From Clostridia bacterium (GTDB lineage Bacteria; Bacillota_A; Clostridia; Oscillospirales; CAG-272): DNA of 64,000 bases. How positions within the stretch are numbered: position 1 is the first letter of the stretch; the number at the start of each line of letters is the position of its first letter. The notes beneath the pieces were generated by a model. It was not told the origin of the DNA, did no database searches, and saw nothing but the letters and a program-made list of their open reading frames with translations. Positions 50,376-59,342 of this stretch are shown piece by piece. The stretch lies in NCBI GenBank assembly GCA_017445115.1, contig JAFSUU010000095.1:37837-101836 (forward strand), in the 5' to 3' direction. A program made the position numbers and the translations under genes.

Positions 50376-52535
50376 ATGAACATACTTCAAAGATTGACCG
50401 ACGAGCTCGGAATAAGACTGTCTCAGACTGAAGCGGCGGTAAAGCTTCTTGACGACGGCAACACCGTCCCTTTTATCTCGAGATACAGAAAAGAAGTCAC
50501 CGGCGGACTTGACGACGAGATCCTTCGCCGTCTCACCGAAAGGCTCTCATATCTAAGAAATCTCGAGGCGAGAAAAGAAGAGGTCAAGGGTCTCATCGAG
50601 GCGCAGGAAAAACTGACGCCCGAGCTTGTTGCGGCGATAGACGCCGCCGAGACGCTGACCGAGGTCGACGATATTTACAGACCTTTCAGGCCGAAGAGAA
50701 AGACGAGGGCTTCCGTCGCGAAAGAGCGCGGGCTCGAGCCGCTCGCCGACCTTATCAAAGAGGAACGCGATGAATATACACCGTCGCTCGCCGACGCCGC
50801 CGCTTCATTCGTCGCCGCCGAAAAGGGCGTTGAGAGTGCCGCCGACGCGCTCTCCGGCGCGTGCGACATCATCGCCGAGGAAGTATCTGACAACGCCGAG
50901 TACCGCCGCGAGATCAGAGCCATGACGTCGGAATTCGGCAGGATCTCGAGCGTGAAGATCGGAGAGGACGAGCACGGTGTTTACGAACAGTATTACGAGT
51001 ACGACGAGGCGCTCAAAACGATCCCCGCGCACCGCGTACTTGCGATCAACCGCGCGGAAAAAGAAGAAGTGCTCCGCGTTTCGGTAACTGTAAAAGACGA
51101 CTTCATACTCAACTGGCTGTTTTTGACACACGTCAAAAATTATAAAAGCCCCGCGTTCAGGTATATCGCGAGGGCGATCTGCGACGGCTACTACAGACTG
51201 ATCGCGCCGTCTATCGAAAGGGAGATCAGAAACGATCTCTTCGACAACGCGAGCGAGAGCGCGATAAAACTCTTTTCAGACAACCTCAAGCATCTGCTCA
51301 TGAGCGCGCCGCTCAAGGGAAAGACGGTTATGGGCTACGACCCGGGCTACAGAACGGGGTGCAAGCTCGCGGTGGTCGACAAGACCGGCGCCGTTATAGA
51401 TACGGCGGTGATCTATCCGACGAAGCCGCACGAGAAGATCGCGGAGTCAAAGCGCATCGTCAAGGGGCTCGTCGAAAAATACGGCGTCGACGTCGTCGCG
51501 ATAGGCAACGGAACGGCGTCGGGCGAAAGCGAGATATTCATAGCCGACACGCTTTCCGAGCTTAAAAGAGGCACGAAGTATATCATCGTCAGCGAGGCGG
51601 GCGCTTCCGTCTATTCGGCGTCCAAACAGGGCGCGGAGGAGTTCCCGGACTTTGACGTAACTCAGAGAAGCGCGGTCTCTATCGCGCGCCGTCTGCAGGA
51701 TCCGCTCGCGGAGCTCGTAAAGATAGACCCGAAATCGATCGGCGTCGGGCAGTATCAGCACGATATGAAAGAAGCGCGCCTCGACGAGGCTCTGACCGGA
51801 GTCGTCGAGGATTGCGTCAACAGCGTCGGAGTAGACCTCAACACCGCGTCTTATTCTCTGCTGTCGTATATTTCAGGCATAAATCTCACAAGCGCGAAAA
51901 ACATAGTGAAATACAGAGACGAAAACGGAGAATTTGCCCGCCGTTCCGACGTTCTGAAGGTGCCGCGCATAGGCTCGAGGGCGTATGAACAGTGCGCCGG
52001 ATTCCTTCGCGTTCCCGGCTCGCCGGAGATACTTGACAACACCGGCGTTCATCCGGAAAGCTACGATACGGCGCGCGCGCTTCTCAAAAAACTCGGTTAT
52101 ACGGAAGACGACGCCGAGCGCGGATCGTTCCCCGGTATCGGAAAGAAAGCGAGGGATCTCGGCATAGCTTCTCTTGCAGCCGAGCTCGGATGCGGCGAGC
52201 CGACTCTCGCCGACATTGTCGCTGAGCTTGAAAAGCCCGGACGCGACATAAGAGATTCGCTCCCGACCCCCGTCCTCCGCGAAAAAGTGCTCGACATCGC
52301 CGATCTGAAAGAAGGTATGAGACTTACCGGGACCGTCAGAAACGTCATCGACTTCGGCGCTTTCGTCGACATCGGAGTACATCAGGACGGTCTGGTCCAC
52401 GTCTCCGAAATGGCTGACAAATACGTCAAACACCCGTCTGAAGTAGTGTCTGTCGGCGACGTCGTGAGCGTTCGCGTCAAGAGCGTAGACCTCAGAAAGA
52501 AGAGGATCGCGCTTACTATGAAGAGCGGGGAATAA
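50376..52535 (+). CDS. tex: Tex-family S1 RNA-binding transcription accessory protein
   Basis: Nucleic-acid-binding protein linked to transcription and rRNA processing. 719 residues with the full Tex layout: N-terminal helical domain (TVPFISRYRKEVTGGLDDE), YqgF-like RNase-H fold (GYDPGYRTGCKLAVVDKTG), helix-hairpin-helix region (LNTASYSLLSYISGI ... VPRIGSRAYEQCAGFLRV) and a C-terminal S1 domain (GMRLTGTVRNVIDFGAFVDI). Starts behind GGAGG, 31 bases after the rsuA-like gene. Confidence 0.96.
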   Translation: MNILQRLTDELGIRLSQTEAAVKLLDDGNTVPFISRYRKEVTGGLDDEILRRLTERLSYLRNLEARKEEVKGLIEAQEKLTPELVAAIDAAETLTEVDDIYRPFRPKRKTRASVAKERGLEPLADLIKEERDEYTPSLADAAASFVAAEKGVESAADALSGACDIIAEEVSDNAEYRREIRAMTSEFGRISSVKIGEDEHGVYEQYYEYDEALKTIPAHRVLAINRAEKEEVLRVSVTVKDDFILNWLFLTHVKNYKSPAFRYIARAICDGYYRLIAPSIEREIRNDLFDNASESAIKLFSDNLKHLLMSAPLKGKTVMGYDPGYRTGCKLAVVDKTGAVIDTAVIYPTKPHEKIAESKRIVKGLVEKYGVDVVAIGNGTASGESEIFIADTLSELKRGTKYIIVSEAGASVYSASKQGAEEFPDFDVTQRSAVSIARRLQDPLAELVKIDPKSIGVGQYQHDMKEARLDEALTGVVEDCVNSVGVDLNTASYSLLSYISGINLTSAKNIVKYRDENGEFARRSDVLKVPRIGSRAYEQCAGFLRVPGSPEILDNTGVHPESYDTARALLKKLGYTEDDAERGSFPGIGKKARDLGIASLAAELGCGEPTLADIVAELEKPGRDIRDSLPTPVLREKVLDIADLKEGMRLTGTVRNVIDFGAFVDIGVHQDGLVHVSEMADKYVKHPSEVVSVGDVVSVRVKSVDLRKKRIALTMKSGE

Positions 52536-52712
52536 CGTTTTGACGTGTGAGAGCGTTTCACGCTGTTGTGAAAAAGTTACAAAAATATGATCGAATTTTT
52601 GGATAAATAGTCACTACCATTTACTCGCCGTTTTTGATAAAATATAGGGTAGATATTTATGTGGAGTTGAGAGTATCACAGTTTGCTCTCCAACCACTTC
52701 GGAGGAAATAAG

Positions 52713-53825
52713 ATGGCAAGTTTATCACTTAAGCACATTTACAAAAAGTATCCCGGCGGAGTTACGGCGGTTTCCGACTTCTGCCTTGAAATAAAGGATA
52801 AAGAGTTTCTGGTACTCGTCGGTCCTTCCGGCTGCGGTAAGTCTACGACTCTCCGTATGATCGCCGGACTTGAAGAGATCTCCGAAGGTGAGCTTTTTAT
52901 TGGTGACAGACTCGTAAACGACGTCGCTCCGAAAGACCGCGATATCGCGATGGTGTTCCAGAACTACGCTCTTTACCCGCACATGACGGTGTTCGACAAT
53001 ATGGCGTTCGGACTTAAGCTCCGTAAAACTCCGAAGGAAGAGATCAAGCGCCGCGTTGAAGAAGCGGCGAGGATCCTCGACATCACTCACCTGCTCGACA
53101 GAAAGCCGAAGGCTCTGTCCGGCGGTCAGAAGCAGAGAGTTGCGCTCGGCCGTGCTATCGTCCGTAAGCCGATGGTCTTCCTTCTTGACGAGCCTCTTTC
53201 GAACCTCGACGCGAAACTTCGTGCGACGATGAGAACAGAGCTCACAAAGATCCATCAGAGAGTCGGTACGACGTTCGTATACGTCACGCACGACCAGATC
53301 GAGGCTATGACCATGGCGACGCGTATCGTCGTTATGAAAGACGGTCTCATCCAGCAGGTCGACACTCCTCAGAACCTCTATGACTTCCCGATCAACCTCT
53401 TCGTCGCAGGATTTATCGGCACGCCTCAGATGAACTTCATCGACTGCGTCATCGAGAAGAAGGGCGAGGACCTCTACCTCAAGTTCGGTGAAAACTCTCT
53501 CAAACTTCCCGACGATAAAGCAAACAATCCCGCTATCAAAGATTATATAGGTAAAGAAGTTGTCGCGGGCATCCGTCCCGAGAACATTCACGACGACGAA
53601 GCGTCTCTCGCTATGTTCCCGGATTCCGTGATCGAGACGAACGTCGAAGTGTCCGAGCTCATGGGCTCCGAGATCCATCTATATCTCGCGAGCGGAGAGC
53701 AGAACTTCACGGCGAAAGTATCCGCCCGCTCCACCGCGCGTCCCGGCGACGTTGTAAAGATCGCTCTCGACATGGAGAGGATCCATCTGTTCGACAAGGA
53801 CACGGAGAGATACATACTTCACTAA
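52713..53825 (+). CDS. Sugar ABC transporter ATP-binding protein, MsmK/UgpC type (orphan)
   Basis: 370 residues from the ATG behind GGAGGAAATAAG. Walker A GPSGCGKST, signature LSGGQKQRVALGRA, Walker B VFLLDEPLSNLD, H-loop YVTHDQIEAM, and the C-terminal MalK/MsmK regulatory domain (GIRPENI). Close relative of the ATPase at 5.7 kb, but with no permease or binding protein nearby, so it may energise several importers in trans. Codon usage is biased as for a highly expressed gene. Confidence 0.94.
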   Translation: MASLSLKHIYKKYPGGVTAVSDFCLEIKDKEFLVLVGPSGCGKSTTLRMIAGLEEISEGELFIGDRLVNDVAPKDRDIAMVFQNYALYPHMTVFDNMAFGLKLRKTPKEEIKRRVEEAARILDITHLLDRKPKALSGGQKQRVALGRAIVRKPMVFLLDEPLSNLDAKLRATMRTELTKIHQRVGTTFVYVTHDQIEAMTMATRIVVMKDGLIQQVDTPQNLYDFPINLFVAGFIGTPQMNFIDCVIEKKGEDLYLKFGENSLKLPDDKANNPAIKDYIGKEVVAGIRPENIHDDEASLAMFPDSVIETNVEVSELMGSEIHLYLASGEQNFTAKVSARSTARPGDVVKIALDMERIHLFDKDTERYILH

Positions 53826-53845
53826 ACGAAAAAATGACAATTTCC

Positions 53846-54205
53846 GAAAAGGTCCGCAAAAATGCCGACTGTTCTAAAGGACAGTCGGCAGCGATATTTG
53901 CCCTTTGGGCAAGCGATATACACCTTCGGTGTTCGATATGTGCCTTCGGCACGCGATATGTTCGCTTTGCGAACGAGGGCAAATATCATATCGCATCGAG
54001 CAAAGCGAGATATATCGCAACTGCGAAGCAGTTATATCGCGTTTTGCATATTTGCAAAACATATCGCCTTTGGAATTTGCATACAAATTCCCTGATTGCT
54101 CCTATATGCGACAAAAATACCGACTGAAATAAGGTTTATTTCCTTACTTCAGCCGGTTTTTCATTTACTGTCCTTTAGAGCACCGCGCGAAATGCGGACC
54201 TTTTC
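53846..54205. repeat. Hairpin-spacer array 4 (spacer CGATAT), largest and most symmetrical
   Basis: Outer perfect 12-bp inverted repeat GAAAAGGTCCGC (53846-53857) / GCGGACCTTTTC (54194-54205), with a second 12-bp pair inside, TCTAAAGGACAG (53873-53884) / CTGTCCTTTAGA (54168-54179). Spacer CGATAT at 53892, 53914, 53934 and 53954; reversed ATATCG at 53988, 54012, 54034 and 54061. Stems: TTGCCC-TTT-GGGCAA, ACACC-TTC-GGTGT, GTGCC-TTC-GGCAC, TTCGC-TTT-GCGAA, AACTGC-GAA-GCAGTT, GTTTTGC/GCAAAAC, GAATTTG/CAAATTC. GATATTTGCCC (53893) can alternatively pair with GGGCAAATATC (53977). A terminator-like hairpin (about 54119-54164) is included. Confidence 0.88.
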
Positions 54206-54314
54206 TTTTTGCCCTGCTTTTCCACTTTTTGTAACCGAACTTAACATTATTTACAGTATTATGTAACAAACTAAATAAATTTACTCTTTGTTAACAAAAT
54301 ATTTATATATATTC

Positions 54315-54343
54315 TTGACAATTTGAATTTATATTATTATAAT
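54315..54343 (+). promoter_or_regulatory. Promoter of first giant repeat protein
   Basis: TTGACA (54315-54320), 17-nt spacer, TATAAT (54338-54343): perfect consensus in a very A/T-rich upstream region. Confidence 0.85.
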
Positions 54344-54374
54344 ATAGTTGAATTTTTATTGGGAGGATTCCTTT

Positions 54375-57300
54375 ATGAAAAAATTATTGGCATTCGTGAT
54401 AGTCGTATTGATGACCGTTTCAGCGATCATCCCGGCTTTCGCATTATCAGAAGCACCGGCGACTCCGGACCCTGCTGAGAACCATATAAATATATGGGTC
54501 GAAGACGCGGAGTTTGATCCGAGCGAGTCTGAAACTGTTGACGTATATGTATCAATCAGTGATAATACGGACGGTTTCGAATATATGAAGTTTTATCTCG
54601 TATATCCGAACTGCCTGACCTACGAAAGTATGGAAGCTATGGACTTTGCGGAAGATCTTGACGGCCTTGTCAATGCAGATTCCGCGTCGGAGCACACGGC
54701 TATCGACCAGCAATTCATAGATTCCCTTGAAGAGGCCGGCTATAATGAGGATTACGATCCTCTTGACGGCGGCAAGTACAAATGGATCGCCGTGCTGTAT
54801 GACTTTGAATTAAAAGAAAAGATCAACGGCAAAAACGTGGCAGTTGACTGCTTCGAAAACGGTCAGATCCTTAAAGTCACTTTTTCTTATGACGCTTCTT
54901 TGAACACGGAGTTCGGCAATGAGATCCCGATCATCATGTATGATGCTCCGGAGAATCAGCTCCATTGCTACAGAAAAGGCTATGAGTGGAGCGACGAAGT
55001 GTTTATAGCATGCGTTCATAACGGCGTTATCAAGATAAACCAGCCTGCTCAGGCCGAGGACGTCTACTACGTTGTCGGCGAAGGCACCGACGCGTTCGAA
55101 GCGTTCGGCTGGACCGCGTTCGGTGACGATAACGTTATGACAAAGAATGCGGACGGCACGTACAGCCGCACGTTTACAGCAGCAGAAGAAGCAAACTTCG
55201 CTCAGCTGAAAGTCGTCAAACACATTGGCGGCGATCCGAACGAGGTAGTGTGGTACGGAAACGCTGACGGTTCCAACGTGAAGTTCAGCCTTTCCGGAGA
55301 AGGTGAATTTACCGTCACATTCGATCCCGATGCGGAAGAAATTACGCTTTCGGGCGATATCGCAGGCGCGCCCAAACTCAGCTACTCTGTAGTCTGCGCG
55401 GTAGGAAGCGGTGAAGGAAACTTCCTTAACGGCGTCAACTGGGATCCTGCTGCCGACGTAAACATTATGACAGAGGTCGAGGATGATATCTGGGAGATCA
55501 CCTTCTCAGAAGTTGAAGAAGGTTACTTCCGTCAGATCAAGTTCGCACTCGACGGAAGCTGGGCTGTCAACTTCGGCGGTACGTTTGAAGGCAGCGGAGT
55601 AACAAGCGAAGCGATATTCAACGGCGACAACATCGAGTTCGACACGTATGAGCTTTGCAACATCACCGTTCGGCTCGACCTTTCAAACTTTAACATCGAA
55701 ACGAGCACAGGCGCGACGTTCTGCATAACTATAGAAGAAATCGATACACATGAACATAACTTCATAGAGCAAGTTGATGAAGCGTATCTCGTAAGCGCAG
55801 CTGACTGCACGAGCCCGGCTGTATACTACAAGAGCTGCGAAGGCTGCGGCCTTGCAAGCGAAGAGACATTTACTTACGGCGAAGCTCTCGGCCACAACTT
55901 CATCGAGAAAGTTGATGATGAGTATCTCGTAAGCGAAGCTGACTGTGAGAACGCGGCTGTATACTACAAGAGCTGCGAACGTTGCGGCATTGCAAGCGAA
56001 GAGACGTTTGATTACGGCGAAGCTCTCGGCCACAATTTCATCGAGAAAGTTGCTGATGAGTATCTCGTAAGCGAAGCTGACTGCGACGGTCCGGCTGTAT
56101 ACTATAAGAGCTGCGAACGCTGCGGCATTGCAGGCGAAGATACGTTTGAAAACGGCAATGCTCTCGCCCACAACTTTATTGAGAAAGTTGCTGATGAGTA
56201 TCTCGTAAGCGAAGCTGACTGCGAGAACCCGGCTGTATACCTCAAGAGCTGCGAACTCTGCGGCATTGCAAGCGAAGAAACGTTTGAGTACGGCGAAGCT
56301 CTCGGCCACGACTTCACGGACGAGGTCGTAGATGAGAAGTACCTCAAGGATGCAGCTGACTGCCTGAACGCAGCTGTATACTTCAAGAGCTGCTCAAGAT
56401 GCCATATAGCAAGCGAGACCGATACATTCGAGTCAGGCGAAGCTCTCGGCCACGATTTCATCGGCATTGAAACTAAACCTTCCTGCACGGAGGGCGGATA
56501 CACGACCTACACCTGCACGAGATGCAGCGAAACATACGACGACGACTATACAGATCCTCTGGACCACAGCTTCATTGAGAAAGTTGATGAAGAGTATCTC
56601 GTAAGCGAAGCTGACTGTGAGAACGCGGCTGTATACTTCAAGAGCTGCGAACGCTGCGGTCTTGCAAGCGAAGAGACATTTACTTACGGCGAAGCTCTCG
56701 GCCACAATTTCATCGAGAAAGTTGCTGATGAGTATCTCGTAAGCGAAGCTGACTGCGAGAACCCGGCTGTATACTACAAGAGCTGCGAACGCTGCGGCAT
56801 TGCAAGCGAAGAAACGTTTGATTTCGGCGAAGCTCTCGGCCACAACTTCATCGAGAAAGTTGCTGATGAGTATCTCGTAAGTGAGGCTGACTGTGAGAGC
56901 CCGGCTGTATACTACAAGAGCTGCGAACGCTGCGGCATTGCAAGCGAAGAAACGTTTGATTTCGGCGAAGCTCTCGGACACGACTTCACGGATGAAATAG
57001 TCGACGCGCAGTATCTCAAGAGCGAAGCTGACTGCGTGAATCCGGCTGTATACTACAAGAGCTGCACAAGATGCCATGCCGCAAGCGAGACAGAGACATT
57101 CACATACGGTGACCCCGCCGCACATAACTTCACAGCAGAAGTTGTTGATGCAAAATACCTTAAGAGCGAAGCTGACTGCACGAACGCTGCAGTATACTTC
57201 AAGAGCTGCACAGGCTGCGGTCTTGCAAGCGAGACAGAAACGTTCAATGACGGCGAAGCTCTTGGCCACGACTTCACGGACGAGGTCGTAGATGAGAAGT

Positions 57301-59192
57301 ACCTCAAGGATGCAGCTGACTGCCTGAACGCAGCTGTATACTACAAGAGCTGCACAAGATGCCACATTGCAAGCGAAACCGAAACGTTCAGTGACGGTGA
57401 AGCACTCGGCCACGACTTCACTGACGAGGTAGTCGATGCGAAATATCTCAAGAGCGCGGCTGACTGCCTGAACGCGGCTGTATACTACAAGAGCTGCACA
57501 AGATGCCACATTGCAAGCGAAACAGAAACATTTAATTACGGCGAAGCTAAAGGACATACGTTCACAGCTGAAGTTGTTGATGCAAAATACCTTAAGAGCG
57601 AAGCTGACTGCACGAACGCCGCAGTATACTTCAAGAGCTGCGTAGACTGCGGTCTTGCAAGCGAGACAGAAACGTTCGAATACGGCGAAGCTAAAGGACA
57701 TACGTTCACAGCTGAAGTCGTAGATGCGAAGTATCTCAAGAGCGAAGCTGACTGCACGAACGCGGCAGTATACTTCAAGAGCTGCGTAGACTGCGGTCTT
57801 GCAAGCGAAACAGAAACATTTAATTACGGCGAAGCTAAAGGACATACGTTCACAGCAGAAGTCGTAGATGCAAAATACCTTAAGAGCGAAGCTGACTGCA
57901 CGAACGCCGCAGTATACTTCAAGAGCTGCGTAGACTGCGGTCTTGCAAGCGAAACAGAAACATTTAATTACGGCGAAGCTAAAGGACATACGTTCACAGC
58001 TGAAGTCGTAGATGCAAAATACCTTAAGAGCGAAGCTGACTGCACGAACGCCGCAGTATACTTCAAGAGCTGCGTAGACTGCGGACTTGCAAGCGAGACA
58101 GAGACGTTCAATGACGGCGAAGCACTCGGTCACGACTTTACTGATGAGGTAGTCGATGCGAAGTACCTCAAGGATGAAGCTGACTGCACGAACGCAGCTG
58201 TCTACTACAAGAGCTGCACAAGATGCCACATTGCAAGCGAAACCGAAACGTTCAGTGACGGTGAAGCACTCGGACATGATTACCAGCTCCAGAGTGAAGT
58301 CAAACCGTCCTGCACTGAGCTCGGCAGCAAGACGTACAAATGCTCGAGATGCCCGAGCACCTACACAGACGATGTAGACATGATCCCGCATACACCCGGC
58401 GAATGGGTCCTTGTGAGAGAAGCAACTCCCGATCAGGACGGACTTGAGTACCTCTACTGCACGACCTGCGAAAACAAGATCGACGAAAGAGCGATCGCAT
58501 ACATAGAGCTCGATATAAGTGTTGTGCCGAGCGCAAGACTTGCTTCCTATGAGATCGACAATCGCACCAGAACGATCAACGTCGTAGCAAAACTCGGCCA
58601 GCCGAAGGCGGTTTACAGCCTCAAGCTTCCCAAGGGCGCGAAAGTTACAATGAGCGACGCGGCGCTTGAAGCCGGAAACGCGATGATGATCAAGAACGTC
58701 GTATATACCGAAGCTACGGAAGCTGAAGGTATCAGATACATGATAACCTACGCGGATAAGGGTTACGATCAGAAGTATACGCTTGAAGTGACCGATAAAG
58801 ACGGATCTACGTACGAGTACACAGTAAACGTAACGTTCCTGCATGATCCGCTTCTCAAATCCGTGGTTCCCGGTTACGCGGCAGATTCGGCGCTTACACA
58901 CCTTGACGCCGAAGAGTCAACGATCTACATTGTTGCAAAACCCAATATGAAGAACGTTTCGTTCAATCTTTCCCTTGTCGGCGGTTCTACTGTTGAAGTG
59001 ACCTCTGAAGAAAAGCCTCACTTCATTCAGAAAGTCGGAACAGCATACGCAGAAGTTACGGAGATCGACAACAGCAGACTCGTTTACTTCAGAACGTACA
59101 AGACCGACGCCGATAAAGAGTACGACATCAGAATTACAGCCACTAACGGATATACGGAAGATTACCACGTAGTAGTGGAATTCCCTAACTGA
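54375..59192 (+). CDS. Giant secreted protein with cohesin-like, carbohydrate-binding-like and ~18 Cys/His repeats
   Basis: 1605 residues from the ATG behind GGAGG. Signal peptide (AIIPAFA cleavage). Residues about 30-225: cohesin-like beta-sandwich (VDVYVSISDNTDGFEY). About 228-325 and 333-455: two modules resembling SusE/X25-type starch-binding domains. About 459-1305: some 18 tandem repeats of 46-48 residues, each with the pattern H-x(16-18)-C-x(9)-C-x2-C (YYKSCERCGIASEETF...GEALGH). Four consecutive units (57.55-58.13 kb) are almost identical in DNA. About 1305-1605: two beta-rich domains. No sorting signal or C-terminal helix, so released or held non-covalently. Function not known. Confidence 0.85.
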   Translation: MKKLLAFVIVVLMTVSAIIPAFALSEAPATPDPAENHINIWVEDAEFDPSESETVDVYVSISDNTDGFEYMKFYLVYPNCLTYESMEAMDFAEDLDGLVNADSASEHTAIDQQFIDSLEEAGYNEDYDPLDGGKYKWIAVLYDFELKEKINGKNVAVDCFENGQILKVTFSYDASLNTEFGNEIPIIMYDAPENQLHCYRKGYEWSDEVFIACVHNGVIKINQPAQAEDVYYVVGEGTDAFEAFGWTAFGDDNVMTKNADGTYSRTFTAAEEANFAQLKVVKHIGGDPNEVVWYGNADGSNVKFSLSGEGEFTVTFDPDAEEITLSGDIAGAPKLSYSVVCAVGSGEGNFLNGVNWDPAADVNIMTEVEDDIWEITFSEVEEGYFRQIKFALDGSWAVNFGGTFEGSGVTSEAIFNGDNIEFDTYELCNITVRLDLSNFNIETSTGATFCITIEEIDTHEHNFIEQVDEAYLVSAADCTSPAVYYKSCEGCGLASEETFTYGEALGHNFIEKVDDEYLVSEADCENAAVYYKSCERCGIASEETFDYGEALGHNFIEKVADEYLVSEADCDGPAVYYKSCERCGIAGEDTFENGNALAHNFIEKVADEYLVSEADCENPAVYLKSCELCGIASEETFEYGEALGHDFTDEVVDEKYLKDAADCLNAAVYFKSCSRCHIASETDTFESGEALGHDFIGIETKPSCTEGGYTTYTCTRCSETYDDDYTDPLDHSFIEKVDEEYLVSEADCENAAVYFKSCERCGLASEETFTYGEALGHNFIEKVADEYLVSEADCENPAVYYKSCERCGIASEETFDFGEALGHNFIEKVADEYLVSEADCESPAVYYKSCERCGIASEETFDFGEALGHDFTDEIVDAQYLKSEADCVNPAVYYKSCTRCHAASETETFTYGDPAAHNFTAEVVDAKYLKSEADCTNAAVYFKSCTGCGLASETETFNDGEALGHDFTDEVVDEKYLKDAADCLNAAVYYKSCTRCHIASETETFSDGEALGHDFTDEVVDAKYLKSAADCLNAAVYYKSCTRCHIASETETFNYGEAKGHTFTAEVVDAKYLKSEADCTNAAVYFKSCVDCGLASETETFEYGEAKGHTFTAEVVDAKYLKSEADCTNAAVYFKSCVDCGLASETETFNYGEAKGHTFTAEVVDAKYLKSEADCTNAAVYFKSCVDCGLASETETFNYGEAKGHTFTAEVVDAKYLKSEADCTNAAVYFKSCVDCGLASETETFNDGEALGHDFTDEVVDAKYLKDEADCTNAAVYYKSCTRCHIASETETFSDGEALGHDYQLQSEVKPSCTELGSKTYKCSRCPSTYTDDVDMIPHTPGEWVLVREATPDQDGLEYLYCTTCENKIDERAIAYIELDISVVPSARLASYEIDNRTRTINVVAKLGQPKAVYSLKLPKGAKVTMSDAALEAGNAMMIKNVVYTEATEAEGIRYMITYADKGYDQKYTLEVTDKDGSTYEYTVNVTFLHDPLLKSVVPGYAADSALTHLDAEESTIYIVAKPNMKNVSFNLSLVGGSTVEVTSEEKPHFIQKVGTAYAEVTEIDNSRLVYFRTYKTDADKEYDIRITATNGYTEDYHVVVEFPN

Positions 59193-59204
59193 TCATAAAC
59201 AAAC

Positions 59205-59235
59205 GTCTCCGTTCCGCACAATGCGGAACGGAGAC
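59205..59235 (+). other. Stem-loop between the two giant genes
   Basis: Perfect 14-bp stem GTCTCCGTTCCGCA / TGCGGAACGGAGAC with a 3-nt loop, 12 bases after the stop. It lacks a T-run, so it may stabilise the transcript end or act as a weak terminator. Confidence 0.7.
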
Positions 59236-59280
59236 AGGAAATAATAAACTTTTTCGGAATTAATTGATTCCGATCATCTA

Positions 59281-59309
59281 TTGACATTATAATTTTATTT
59301 GACTATAAT
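59281..59309 (+). promoter_or_regulatory. Promoter of second giant repeat protein
   Basis: TTGACA (59281-59286), 17-nt spacer, TATAAT (59304-59309): perfect consensus, as for its paralogue. Confidence 0.85.
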
Positions 59310-59342
59310 ACGTCTGCAAGAAGATTTCTTAGGAGGAATTCT

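Noticed and set aside
53892..54066. Array 4 as a CRISPR array
   Set aside because: The constant element is only about 6 bp, the intervening sequences are self-complementary hairpins, and the repeat orientation flips in the middle. No cas genes are present.
56433..58901. Long open frame (822 codons) on the minus strand inside the first giant repeat gene
   Set aside because: It mirrors the repeat structure and codon bias of the plus-strand gene, has no ribosome-binding site or promoter, and the plus-strand protein has a signal peptide and sensible domains.
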